Source of the DNA: Caldilineae bacterium
Lineage (GTDB): Bacteria; Chloroflexota; Anaerolineae; JAAEKA01
DNA: 30,280 bases
Assembly: GCA_020634555.1 (NCBI GenBank)
Contig: JACKBK010000039.1
Location: 1 to 30,280, forward strand
Reading direction: 5' to 3'
A program made the position numbers and the translations under genes. Position 1 is the stretch's first letter, and every line of letters begins with the position of its first letter. The notes below the pieces were generated by a model. The model saw nothing but the letters and a program-made list of their open reading frames with translations, had not been told where the DNA came from and did no database searches. Positions 7,345 to 16,400 of this stretch are shown here, piece after piece.

Positions 7345-10300
7345 ATGAACCGGCGTGACGAACTACAAAACGCGATATCCCTGATCGAGGCGCAGCGCGC
7401 CAGGTTTGGCGACGCCGCGGTCGATGCCTCCATTGCAGCCATGCGCCAGGCGCTGGCCGCGCGCGAGCAAGCCCACAGCGCCGAGCAACGCAAGCTGGCG
7501 ACGGTGATGTTCGCAGACATCGTGGATTTTGCCGTTCTGGCAGAGCGGCGTGACCCGGAGGATGTACGCGAGCTGCAGCGCGCGTTCTTCACCACCATTG
7601 CAGCACCTATTCTGGAATACGGCGGGGTCATCGAAAAATACATCGGCGACGCGGTAATGGCGGTCTTTGGCGTGCCCGAAGTCCACGAAGACGACGCCGA
7701 GCGGGCCGTGCGCGCTGCCCTGGCAATGCAAGCCGGACTGGCGGCTCTCAACGTGGCGCTCCGTCGCACCCACACGGTAGAACTGGAAATGCGCGTCGGC
7801 ATACATACCGGGAAAGTCGTTGCCACCAACATCACCGATAGCGGATCGTTTATCGTCAGCGGCGATACGGTCAACCTGGCCTTCCACCTGCAAGAAGAGG
7901 CGCCGCCAAACACGGTCGTCGTGAGCGGCGCAACGCGGCGGCTGGTATCCAACGCGTGTGAGACGGAATCGCTGGGCCAGTTGCAGCTCCGGCGGCAGGG
8001 CGAACCGGTCACTGCCCACCAAGTGACACGCCTGCGAGTCGACGCCGGCAAACTGCGCGGCGTCGACGGGCTGGATTCACCGTTGGTGGGTCGCCAGTAC
8101 GAGTTTGAGGTCCTCCGCGCAGCTGTGGAACGGCTGGGCGAAGGCCGGGGTGGCCTTGTGATGGTGGTGGGCGAAGCGGGCATCGGCAAATCGCGGCTGG
8201 TCGCGGAAGTGCGCAAGGCATATGGGGTCAGACGCGGGCTGACAGATGCGTACATCGGCGGCCAGTCTGCTGCAGTACCTATCCGCTGGATTGAAGGGCG
8301 TTGCCTGTCGTACGACGGCACAGTGGCCTATCACCTCTGGCAGGATCTTCTGCGCGAGGCGGTAGGTGCGTCGCTGGACGACCCACCAGAAGTCGTGGCG
8401 TCTGCTCTGCGACGGCTGATCTCCACGATTTGCCCCTACAACCACGAAAGCAACTATGCGTTCCTGGCGCGGCTGATGGCGCTGCCCCTGCCTACCAATT
8501 GGGAAGCCAAGCTGGACAGCATGGGCGCGCAGGCTCTCCAGCAGCACACCTTTGCCGCCATGGAAAATGTCATTGGCTATGCCGCGCAAAGCCGGCCGGT
8601 GGTCATCGTGTGCGAAGATCTACACTGGGGAGACCCTAGCTCGCTGGCGCTGCTGATGCATCTAGCACCGCTGGCCGAACGGACGCCGCTCCTGCTTGTT
8701 TGCATCTTTCGGTCCGAGTCAGACCAGAGCCACCTTGTTTGGGAGGTCGGTGAGATAAGCACTGCAACGCCGGCCAAGCACACGTTGCATCTGCGCCTGC
8801 AGCCCTTGTCGGCTGGCGACAGCGAAACGCTGCTAACCAATCTCCTCGGAATGGTGCTACCCGCCAGGCTCGCCTGGCGCATTCTTGCTCAATCCGAGGG
8901 CAACCCCTTTTATGTCGAAGAGATCATTCGGTCGTTGATTGCCCACGGCGCGCTGGTGCGTGATCCGGTGACCACCGAGTGGCGGCTGATTGAAGATGTG
9001 GCCGAGATCGCGATCCCCGAGACGTTGCAGAACGTGCTGGCGGCGCGCATCGACCAGCTTGACCAGAACCAGCGCCATGTCTTGCAACTGGCCGCCGTCA
9101 TCGGGCGGATATTCCCACAACACTTGCTGGCAACCATTGCCGGTGAGGTCCAAGACCTGGACGAATGCCTGGCCGCGCTGGTCCAACAGGAATTAATCCG
9201 TCCGCGGGCTGGCGAGCCGGAGATGGAATACATCTTCAAGCACGCGCTGACACAAGAGGCAACCTATAAAGGCACCCTGCGACGACAGCGCCAGGTCTAT
9301 CATCGCTGGACCGCGGAAGCGCTGGAGCGGCTTTTCCCGGAACGCGCCGCGGAACTGCTGAACCTACTGGCATATCACTGGGAACGTTCCGACGACCCAC
9401 AGCGTGCGGTCGGATATCTGTTGCGGGTTGGTGACCGCGCGCGGCTGGCCTATGCCCACAAGGAAGCGATAGACTCCTACCAGCGGGCGCTGGCGTTGTT
9501 GCAACTGCAGGATGACGACGAGTCTACCGCCCGCGCGCTGATGCGACTGGGGCTGGTGCACGCTGCAGCATTTGATTATGAAGAGGCAGCCAAAGCATAC
9601 CAGAAGAGCTTCATATTCTGGAAGCGCTGGCAGGCAAACCATCAGGTTGACCTGCTGCCGCCGGTGCCCCAGCCCCACCGCCGCATGTGGGGCATCGAAC
9701 CCAAGAACTGGGATCCAAATCCGACCTTTGACTACGAACTGCCCTTCTTTAGCGGGCTGTTGGAGGAGAGTGACGGGCTTGAAGCCGTGCCAGACATCGC
9801 TCGCAGTTGGGAGATTCTGGACGGAGGACGCACCTATGTGTTTCATCTGCGCGAGGATGTGCGCTGGAGCGACGGTTACCCGGTAACGGCAGAGGATTTC
9901 GAGTTTGCCTGGAAGCGGCTGCTGGACCCGGTCGGCGCGCCGATGAACGCACGGAAGCGCTCTCTGGATCCCTCAACCAGCCTGCGCTCGGCCGGCCCAC
10001 TGCACGAAGTTTTGGGTGCGCAGGCGTACCACGCCGGCAAGTCAGGCGAACCTGACTCGGTGGGCGTGCACGCCGTCGATCCGCTGACGCTGGTGGTCGA
10101 GCTGGAGCGGCCGGTGGCCTATTGGCTGCACATCATGGCCAACCCGGCAACATTTCCCGTCCCGAAACATCGGGTCGAGCAGTACGGCGATGCCTGGTGC
10201 GAAGCGGACAAGATCGTCACCAACGGACCCTATCTGCTGGAGCGCTGGCATCCGCGCGAGCGGGTCGATCTGGTGCGCAACCCAACCTATCACGGCCGAT

Positions 10301-10680
10301 TCGGCGGCAACGCACAGCGGGTCGAGTTGCTTTGTCTGCCCTATCCGACCGGCTGGCAGCAGCGGCTGGCGCTGTACGAAGCCGGCGAACTGGACTATCT
10401 GTTCATAGCGAACTGGCCTCCTGAAGGACTGGTGGAGGCCGAGAAACGTCGAAGCGCGGACTACCGCCAGATGCCAAGTCTTCATTCGACGTCTAACTGC
10501 TTCAACGTTCGGTTGCCGCCATTCGACGACAGGCGTGTTCGTCAGGCCTTTGCCATGGCCTTTGACATAGGGCAGAATCCTGCCTACGAGCGGTGTCAGC
10601 TGCCCAGAGCGCATCACCGGGGGCTTTCTCGCTTTCATGCCAGGCTATTCTCCCAACATCGCTCTTCCCTACAACCCTGA
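7345..10680 (+). CDS. Class III nucleotide cyclase + AAA/STAND ATPase + TPR + N-terminal part of a family 5 solute-binding domain (frameshifted)
   Basis: 1111 residues as read, but the last ~36 are out of frame. The true product would be about 1290 residues ending at 11218. Residues about 50-200 are a class III cyclase domain: FADIVDF with Asp58, EKYIGDAVMAVFG with Lys98 and Asp102, GDTVN with Asp174 and Asn177. The arginine expected four residues after Asn177 is His181, so catalysis is in doubt. Residues about 245-560 are an ATPase with Walker A GEAGIGKS (276-283) and Walker B VVIVCED (419-425), as in SARP/LuxR-type STAND regulators. TPR-like helices follow (about 670-765). From about 773 a family 5 solute-binding (oligopeptide/nickel type) domain begins (RRMWGIEPKNWDPNP, TYVFHLREDVRWSDGYPVTA, TNGPYLLERW). 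No signal peptide or membrane segment is visible, so the binding domain should be cytosolic. This suggests a ligand-sensing signalling protein rather than a transporter component. Confidence 0.88.
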   Translation: MNRRDELQNAISLIEAQRARFGDAAVDASIAAMRQALAAREQAHSAEQRKLATVMFADIVDFAVLAERRDPEDVRELQRAFFTTIAAPILEYGGVIEKYIGDAVMAVFGVPEVHEDDAERAVRAALAMQAGLAALNVALRRTHTVELEMRVGIHTGKVVATNITDSGSFIVSGDTVNLAFHLQEEAPPNTVVVSGATRRLVSNACETESLGQLQLRRQGEPVTAHQVTRLRVDAGKLRGVDGLDSPLVGRQYEFEVLRAAVERLGEGRGGLVMVVGEAGIGKSRLVAEVRKAYGVRRGLTDAYIGGQSAAVPIRWIEGRCLSYDGTVAYHLWQDLLREAVGASLDDPPEVVASALRRLISTICPYNHESNYAFLARLMALPLPTNWEAKLDSMGAQALQQHTFAAMENVIGYAAQSRPVVIVCEDLHWGDPSSLALLMHLAPLAERTPLLLVCIFRSESDQSHLVWEVGEISTATPAKHTLHLRLQPLSAGDSETLLTNLLGMVLPARLAWRILAQSEGNPFYVEEIIRSLIAHGALVRDPVTTEWRLIEDVAEIAIPETLQNVLAARIDQLDQNQRHVLQLAAVIGRIFPQHLLATIAGEVQDLDECLAALVQQELIRPRAGEPEMEYIFKHALTQEATYKGTLRRQRQVYHRWTAEALERLFPERAAELLNLLAYHWERSDDPQRAVGYLLRVGDRARLAYAHKEAIDSYQRALALLQLQDDDESTARALMRLGLVHAAAFDYEEAAKAYQKSFIFWKRWQANHQVDLLPPVPQPHRRMWGIEPKNWDPNPTFDYELPFFSGLLEESDGLEAVPDIARSWEILDGGRTYVFHLREDVRWSDGYPVTAEDFEFAWKRLLDPVGAPMNARKRSLDPSTSLRSAGPLHEVLGAQAYHAGKSGEPDSVGVHAVDPLTLVVELERPVAYWLHIMANPATFPVPKHRVEQYGDAWCEADKIVTNGPYLLERWHPRERVDLVRNPTYHGRFGGNAQRVELLCLPYPTGWQQRLALYEAGELDYLFIANWPPEGLVEAEKRRSADYRQMPSLHSTSNCFNVRLPPFDDRRVRQAFAMAFDIGQNPAYERCQLPRAHHRGLSRFHARLFSQHRSSLQP

Positions 10681-11218
10681 GCAGGCCTGCGCTCTGCTGG
10701 CTGAAGCCGGCTTCCCCGGCGGCCGCGGTTTTCCAGAGGTCAGGCATTACATTTTTATGACACCCAGCAGTGGCGAGGTGCAGGAGTTACTCGAGGCACA
10801 ATATGAGCGTGAACTGGGCGTAAAGGTCCGTTGCGAGGTACTGGAGTGGCGAGATTATCACAGGCGGCTTGAAGTGGATCCACCCCACATCGGCTGGGAC
10901 ACCTGGGCAGCCAACTACCCTGACCCTGACGATTTCATGCGCGTGGCCTATCGCCGCATCCAGCGGTTTTTTGGCTGGCGCGACCCGGAGTACGAGGACC
11001 TGGTGAAGGAGGCCCGAACGCTGACCGACCAGAACGAGCGCATTAAGCTCTACCGCCAGGCCGATGCCATCCTGGTACGCGAGGCCGCCATCGTCCCCAT
11101 CATGAATGCCCCCCACGTCGTGTCTGATCCAGCCGTGGGTCGAGCGACTGGTGATCTCGCCGCTGGGCACCTGTCGCTGTGGACGTCCCTGCGCGATGTA
11201 GTTCTTCGTCCCCACTGA
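10571..11218 (+). pseudogene. C-terminal part of the family 5 solute-binding domain, shifted frame of the cyclase fusion
   Basis: This frame is open from 10571 and reads GRILPTSGVSCPERITGGFL, then MPGYSPNIALPYNPEQA and LLAEAGFPGG, which is exactly the section that should follow RRVRQAFAMAFDI in a family 5 solute-binding domain. The conserved end (WAANYPDPDDFM, LYRQADAILVREAAIVPIMN) is also here. Joining 7345-10569 to 10571-11218 restores one domain. The switch falls at the GGG of 10570-10572, and the total length of 3874 nt is 3n+1, so one inserted G explains it. The fragment has an internal ATG at 10637 but no ribosome site, and it is unlikely to be a separate gene. It may be a real mutation or an assembly/sequencing error. 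Confidence 0.85.
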
Positions 11219-11239
11219 CGAAGAAGATGGAGGACTATT

Positions 11240-11812
11240 GTGGCTACGAACGCCAACCCTGACCAGTTTGCGACGGCTATCCAGCCGCGCAGCCGCGGCT
11301 ACCTGACCTATCTGGTCGTCTTCCTCGGATCGATCGCGCTGATGGACAGCTATCTTTCCAGCGTCAAGTCCTCAGCCATCCCCTACATCCTGGAGACGTA
11401 CGGCATCAGTGCGCCGGCTTTCTCAGGCATCGAGTCGCTGGTGCTGATCTCCACGTTCTTCGTTTTCATCCTCAACCACCTGGCCGACGTCATCGGCCGC
11501 AAGCTGGGCCTGCTGTTGTTGATCCTGGGTTTTGGACTGACCAGTCTCGCCATCGTGTTGTGGACGCCGACGCTGCCGCTATTCATGGTTTTCTACGCGG
11601 CAGCAACCTTCTTCACCGTCTCGAACATGTGGCAGGTGCCGGCCAGTGAGGAGGCGCCGGCCGCGCGCCGGGCGCGCATGGTGACAATCATCGCAGCCAT
11701 CGGAATGCTGCCGTTGCAGGCTATCCTGCCGCCGATCATGGTCGACAAGCTTGGCCTGAACTGGCGCTGGATGTACGGAGTCAGTTTCTTTTCATGCTCC
11801 CGGTGTTGGTAA
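11240..11812 (+). CDS. MFS transporter, N-terminal half (frameshifted)
   Basis: 190 residues as read, with the last ~6 out of frame. The GTG start at 11240 is set by GGAGG (11229-11233) 6 nt upstream. It covers TM helices 1 to about 6 of a major facilitator (YLVVFLGSIALMDSYLSS; LADVIGRKLGLLLLILGFGL with the motif A-like loop; MLPLQAILPPIMVDKLGLNW). The start lies 21 bp after the cyclase fusion gene, so the two are likely co-transcribed. The reading frame is lost at the T run 11789-11792, where one missing T would restore the path to MLPVLVMWLFMRETSRF. The repaired gene, 11240-12507, would encode about 422 residues, normal for a 12-helix MFS permease. The substrate is unknown. Confidence 0.85.
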   Translation: MATNANPDQFATAIQPRSRGYLTYLVVFLGSIALMDSYLSSVKSSAIPYILETYGISAPAFSGIESLVLISTFFVFILNHLADVIGRKLGLLLLILGFGLTSLAIVLWTPTLPLFMVFYAAATFFTVSNMWQVPASEEAPAARRARMVTIIAAIGMLPLQAILPPIMVDKLGLNWRWMYGVSFFSCSRCW

Positions 11813-12507
11813 TGTGGCTGTTCATGCGCGAGACCTCACGCTTCCAGGCGGTGCAGGAGCAGCGCCGCCTGGATCACGCACGGCGCAGCTTCAACCTCGG
11901 CCTGGCAACCATCGACCGGCGCGACCTGCGCAACATCATACTCTCGTCAGCAGTCGTTATCTGCATTCTGATTTTCGTCACCCTGTTCTTCTGGTGCGGC
12001 TACTTCTTTATCACGCTCAACGGGTTCACCTTGACCCGCTGGTCGACGGTCTTCCTCGCAATCCTGCTCATGATCCTGCTGGGCAATCTTTCGGGCGGCT
12101 GGTTGATGGACCGCATTGGCAGAAAAAGAGGTCTCATTATCGGCTGTGCAGGATGCTGTGCCTCCATCGCCGGCTTGGGATACGCGTCCGGTTCCATCCA
12201 GATCGGGATGGTAGCAGCAACGGGGTTCTTTTTCGGCATCAGTTCTTCCTGGACCATCGTCTACATTCCCGAGGTCTTTCCAACCGAGCGCCGCGCCACA
12301 TGCATGGGATGGGTGACAGCCGGTGGACGGATCAGCTACGTTGTAGGGCCGGCTCTGGCCGCTCTGCTTCTGAAGACGTTCCCTGATATGCATGGGTTCT
12401 GGGTAGCAGCGGGCCTGGTAGCACTGCTACCTATCGTTATCATCCTGTTAGCGAGACCTGCTGAGACCCGGCAGCAATCGCTGGAGGAGATATCGGCGAC
12501 TCACTGA
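11794..12507 (+). pseudogene. MFS transporter, C-terminal half, in the frame after the shift
   Basis: 237 residues from an internal ATG. It starts with the end of helix 6 (MLPVLVMWLFMRETSRF), a charged central loop, then six hydrophobic segments. The second motif A copy (GGWLMDRIGRKRGLIIG) and the PEVFPTERRATCMGW motif resemble the sugar-porter/aromatic-acid branches of the MFS. There is no ribosome site near 11794, so it would not be translated alone. The combined span 11240-12507 is 3n+2, matching a single lost base. It is either a pseudogene or a sequence error. Confidence 0.83.
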
Positions 12508-12627
12508 ATCCCCGCGGACATATGCGACTGACAGCGGCAACTTGTCCGGCAAGGCGCGGTGAATCCATTGCCCAGAGCTTCGTCGCAATTGCTCGAGACA
12601 GGCGCTGCCGGCAATACGAGGAATTTC

Positions 12628-13272
12628 ATGCCAACACATGACTTTGACACCAGGCGCTACGCACGGCTGTACGACCGGATGGCGCCGTTCTACGCGACGG
12701 GAATGCGCCTCCTGCCCGTGTGGCAGCGCTACACCGAGGAGGCGCTGCCCTGGTTGGAACAGGTCCCAACGAACGGGCCGTTGCTGGAAATCGGACCGGG
12801 ACCGGGCGTCCTGCTGGAGAAGCTGGTCCGGCAGTTCGATGTTGCAGTCGGGTTGGACCTGTCGACCGGAATGTTGGCTCAGGCACAGGCGCGTCTGCAC
12901 ACCGCAGCCCTGCCGGCGCGCCTGGTGCAAGGGGATGCGGCGTCCCTGCCGTTTGCGCCGGAGCGCTTCGCAGCGGTAGTTCTCACCTTTGCCTTCAGCG
13001 CGTTCCCCGACGGGCTGGGCGTGATGCGAGAGATCGCGCGCGTGTTGCGTCCTGATGGATTGGTGGTGCTGATCGACGCGGCCGAACCGGACGACGGCAA
13101 CGCGACCGGCTTCGCGCTGGCCCGCGCCTGGGAACTGTTCGGCGACTTCATGCGCGACGAGGCTGATCTGATGCGCCGCGCCGGTCTCCAGGTAATTGAA
13201 CGTCGTAACTTCGGCGCGTTTCGCAGCATCCGGCTGACCGTGGGAATCAAATCGCCTCCGCAGCCTTCGTGA
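12628..13272 (+). CDS. Class I SAM-dependent methyltransferase (Methyltransf_11 type)
   Basis: 214 residues from ATG 12628, which has GAGG (12618-12621) 6 nt upstream; a GTG at 12559 would add 23 poorly conserved residues. The Rossmann-type methyltransferase motifs are clear: motif I LLEIGPGPGVLLEKL, an acidic end of beta-2 in VGLDLSTGMLAQAQARL, motif II-like LVQGDAASLPFAPERFAAVV, and REIARVLRPDGLVVLIDAAE after it. The N-terminal DFDTRRYARLYDRMAPFY resembles the entry helix of UbiE/phospholipid-type methyltransferases. The substrate cannot be told from sequence; a small molecule or lipid is likely. It is separated from the MFS gene by 120 bp and from the RHS gene by 161 bp on the same strand. 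Confidence 0.9.
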   Translation: MPTHDFDTRRYARLYDRMAPFYATGMRLLPVWQRYTEEALPWLEQVPTNGPLLEIGPGPGVLLEKLVRQFDVAVGLDLSTGMLAQAQARLHTAALPARLVQGDAASLPFAPERFAAVVLTFAFSAFPDGLGVMREIARVLRPDGLVVLIDAAEPDDGNATGFALARAWELFGDFMRDEADLMRRAGLQVIERRNFGAFRSIRLTVGIKSPPQPS

Positions 13273-13377
13273 TTCGGCGCCCGTGACTCCATCAACCAAT
13301 GGGGGAAATAGAGGGGAAAGTGAACAAAGAATGAACAGCGATTGACCTGGACTCCGGGTGACGCGGCGTGATAGGGT

Positions 13378-13407
13378 GGTTGCAAGGGGCGCTTGCGCTC
13401 TGCAACC
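13378..13407 (+). promoter_or_regulatory. Leader hairpin upstream of the RHS gene
   Basis: GGTTGCA (13378-13384) pairs with TGCAACC (13401-13407), and GCGC-TT-GCGC (13389-13398) closes the top, giving a strong 30-nt hairpin. It ends 13 nt before the GGGAG ribosome site of the RHS gene. A repeated GACTCCGGG flanks it (13350-13358 and 13415-13423). TTGACC at 13342-13347 could be a -35 box but I see no well-spaced -10. Confidence 0.4.
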
Positions 13408-13433
13408 ATTTCGAGACTCCGGGAGATCGCGTC

Positions 13434-16400
13434 ATGAAAAACACCCTGATATCCGCATCGCTGCTGGCCCTTTTTGCCTTTATTGCCTCCTTTAGCCCTG
13501 CACCCGGCTGGTCAGGCGAATCAGGCCGGACAGTGGCTTCCGATCTGGGCCACGACCAGGAGAATCCACTGGTCATGAAGACCTGGGACGGCGGCGGTGA
13601 TGGCGTTTCGTGGAGCGATCCATTGAACTGGGACCCCAATGGCGTGCCTACAGCCGCTGACGATGTCGAGTTTTCAACCAACATCACGGTGAACATCGAC
13701 GTGGCAGCTGTGGTCAATGCCCTGACATTGACTGCGGCCACGCTGGAGGGCAGCGGCGACCTGACCATCCAGGGCCTCTTTACATGGCACACGGGGACGT
13801 TGCAAGGATCGGGCACAGTGACGGCCAGCGGTGGCGTCCTGTTGTCGGACGCAGGCACGAAACGCATTATCGGCCGCACCCTAGACCTGATGAGCGACAC
13901 CACCTGGGATCACAGCACGATTCTGTTCGGGGCCGACGGCGTGATAAACCACCACGCCGGTTTCACGCTGACAATCGAGGACAGCGCGAGGAGCGGCGAT
14001 CGCGACCCGCAGTCCGGCCACCTGGATGCGCCTATCGCCGGCATCGACCCATTAGCCGATATCACCGATTTCTACGCGTTCAATCTCTTCGGGGACGTGA
14101 TTGCCAACACCTCGGTGACGCACCAGATGTCCACCCAGGTAAGCGGGGGGTACACCCAGAGCAGCGGCGCCACCTTGTTCGACGCGGGCAGCCAACTCGC
14201 CGGCACCATGGCGTTTGGCGATGGCGCAGGAATGACAATCGGCCGCGGCACCCATCTGGCGCAAGGTGTGATCGCCGAGCTGCCCGGCGCAACGCCCAGC
14301 CCGGTGGTTGTCAACGGCAACCAGACTGAATTCCGCTTCGATCCCGGCAACGCGATCGAACTGCCGCTGAACCTGAACGGGCCGACCGGCATCTACACCA
14401 ACACGTCGCTGGTCCAGTTGGCCGTTTTGGACGATGGGCCGATCTCGATTGCGCCCACCTCGACGTTGTCGATCACCGGCGGGCTGACTCTGGATGGCTA
14501 TTCCCTGGATATCGTTGGCGGCGGCGTGATCCGCGGCCGGACCTCGATCCAGCAGAACACGACCCTCAGCGAGGTGGTGGCGGTGCTTGAGGACGGGTCT
14601 GTCATCAATGCCAACACCGGCTTGCAGAGCAGCGCCACCATCCAGGTGCCGGCCGGAATGACGACCACTTTGTCCAACGCCGATGTCTCACTGGTCGGCA
14701 CGTTCAACAACTTCTCTGAGATCGACGTCTACGGCACGTTTCGAAACATCGGGGATAACCGCTCCACGGCCAAGGTCGTTGTTGGCGATGGCGGAGGACT
14801 CTACGCTGACAGCGGCTACCTCAGGTTCTCCAACTCGACGATTGATGGCAACGTCACCGGCAATTCCGGCGCAGGTATCCAGATCGAGGGCGGTGGTACA
14901 TCTGTCTGGAACGACGGCTCAGGCTCAACTGGCCCGGTGGAGGTGCTGCTCAGAAAAGGTTCTGCGCCACTGATCCCCGTCGTCCAAACCAACGGCGACG
15001 TGGCGTTCAGCAATCTGACCATCAACGAAGGCACTATTACGATCAGCGGAACGACCACCGTCTCTGAGACCTTCGTCCTCGACCGCAACGTCTATGCGAT
15101 CCAGTTCAACGGCACGCCTGCCGACCGTTTTGTTGCCCAGGGATCGGCAATCATCAACTCGGGAAGCGGGGCCAGCCTGCTAGGCATCCAATTGATCCTG
15201 CAAGGAGACACCGTCCAGCAACCGGACAGTAGGATTTTCTTCCAGTCTGACGCCAGGCTCATCGGCGCGGCCGGCAGCAGCACAACCATCCAGGGAGGTG
15301 AGTATGTGCGCAGCGGCCTTAGCAACCCCTGGACAGAGTTCTACGATCTCTACTTCGACCATCCGGGCGACACCTTCGTCTCGACCAATGTTCCCATGAG
15401 CGTTACTCACCGGGTTGAGTTTGTCAACGGCGCTCCCCAGTTGGGTGCATTCACGCTGGCGCCCACAGCGACCATGTCGGTCACGGTGCAAGACCCTGGA
15501 CCGATCTTCACCGCGGCGGAGCTTAACCTCGACGGTACGCTCAATCTCAACCTGCCGCCCGGCTTCAGCCCGGCACTGGGCGAGCAGTTCTCGCTGGCCA
15601 CCACCGGCGCCAACGGAGTCAACGGGCAGTTTCACACCGTCACCGGCGGCAATCTGGGCGGCGGGCTATATCTGGCGCCGATCTACAGCAGCAACGAGGT
15701 TGTATTGGAGGTTGTGCCCGCTGCCGACGTCAAGATCACCAAGAGCGCCTTCGACCATCGCTACGATCCCGGCGACCAGTTTCGCTTCACCCTCAACGTC
15801 AGCAACGGTGGTCCCGACACTGCTTCCAACGTGGTCGTAACCGACATCATCGATCCGGACGACTTCACCATCAACCTTGTGCAGCCCTCACCGGCGTGCG
15901 ACACCGAGGCCGATCCGGATGGCATCGTGACCATCGAATGCACCTTCGCCAACCTCGCGCCCGGCGAAGCGCGCAGCATCGCGATCGATGTGACGGTCGT
16001 GAGCGGCGCCACCAACACCGCCAGCGTCAGCGCCGACACCTTTGACCCGCTGCCCGGCAACAACGCGTCGTCCTGGGCAATCTACACCACAGACCTGCCG
16101 CCTGAACCTGACCCCGAGCCAACACCCTCGGAAGTGCCGGAACACGGCACAACCCAGGAGCCAAAGCGCAACGCGGACGCCAGCGAGGCGCCTTGCGGCA
16201 AGGACGCGCGCTGTCCCCAGGGCGCGGCAGATGGCATCGTAGATCCAGTCTACCTGCACAGCGGCGAGTTCTTCCTGCGCGAGACCGACCTGCATATCCC
16301 CGGCCGCGGGCTGGACTACGAGTTTACCCGTACCTACCGCAGCCAGGTCACCTATGACAGCCCGCTGGGCTTTGGCTGGCAACACAACTACGACTACTTC

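Noticed and set aside
10637..11218. A separate small solute-binding gene starting at ATG 10637
   Set aside because: The frame is open upstream to 10571 with sequence that continues the fused domain, and there is no ribosome site. A frameshifted C-terminus explains it better.
13368..13433. Extended N-terminus of the RHS protein from a GTG at 13368
   Set aside because: The extension runs through the leader hairpin and the ribosome site and would bury the signal peptide.
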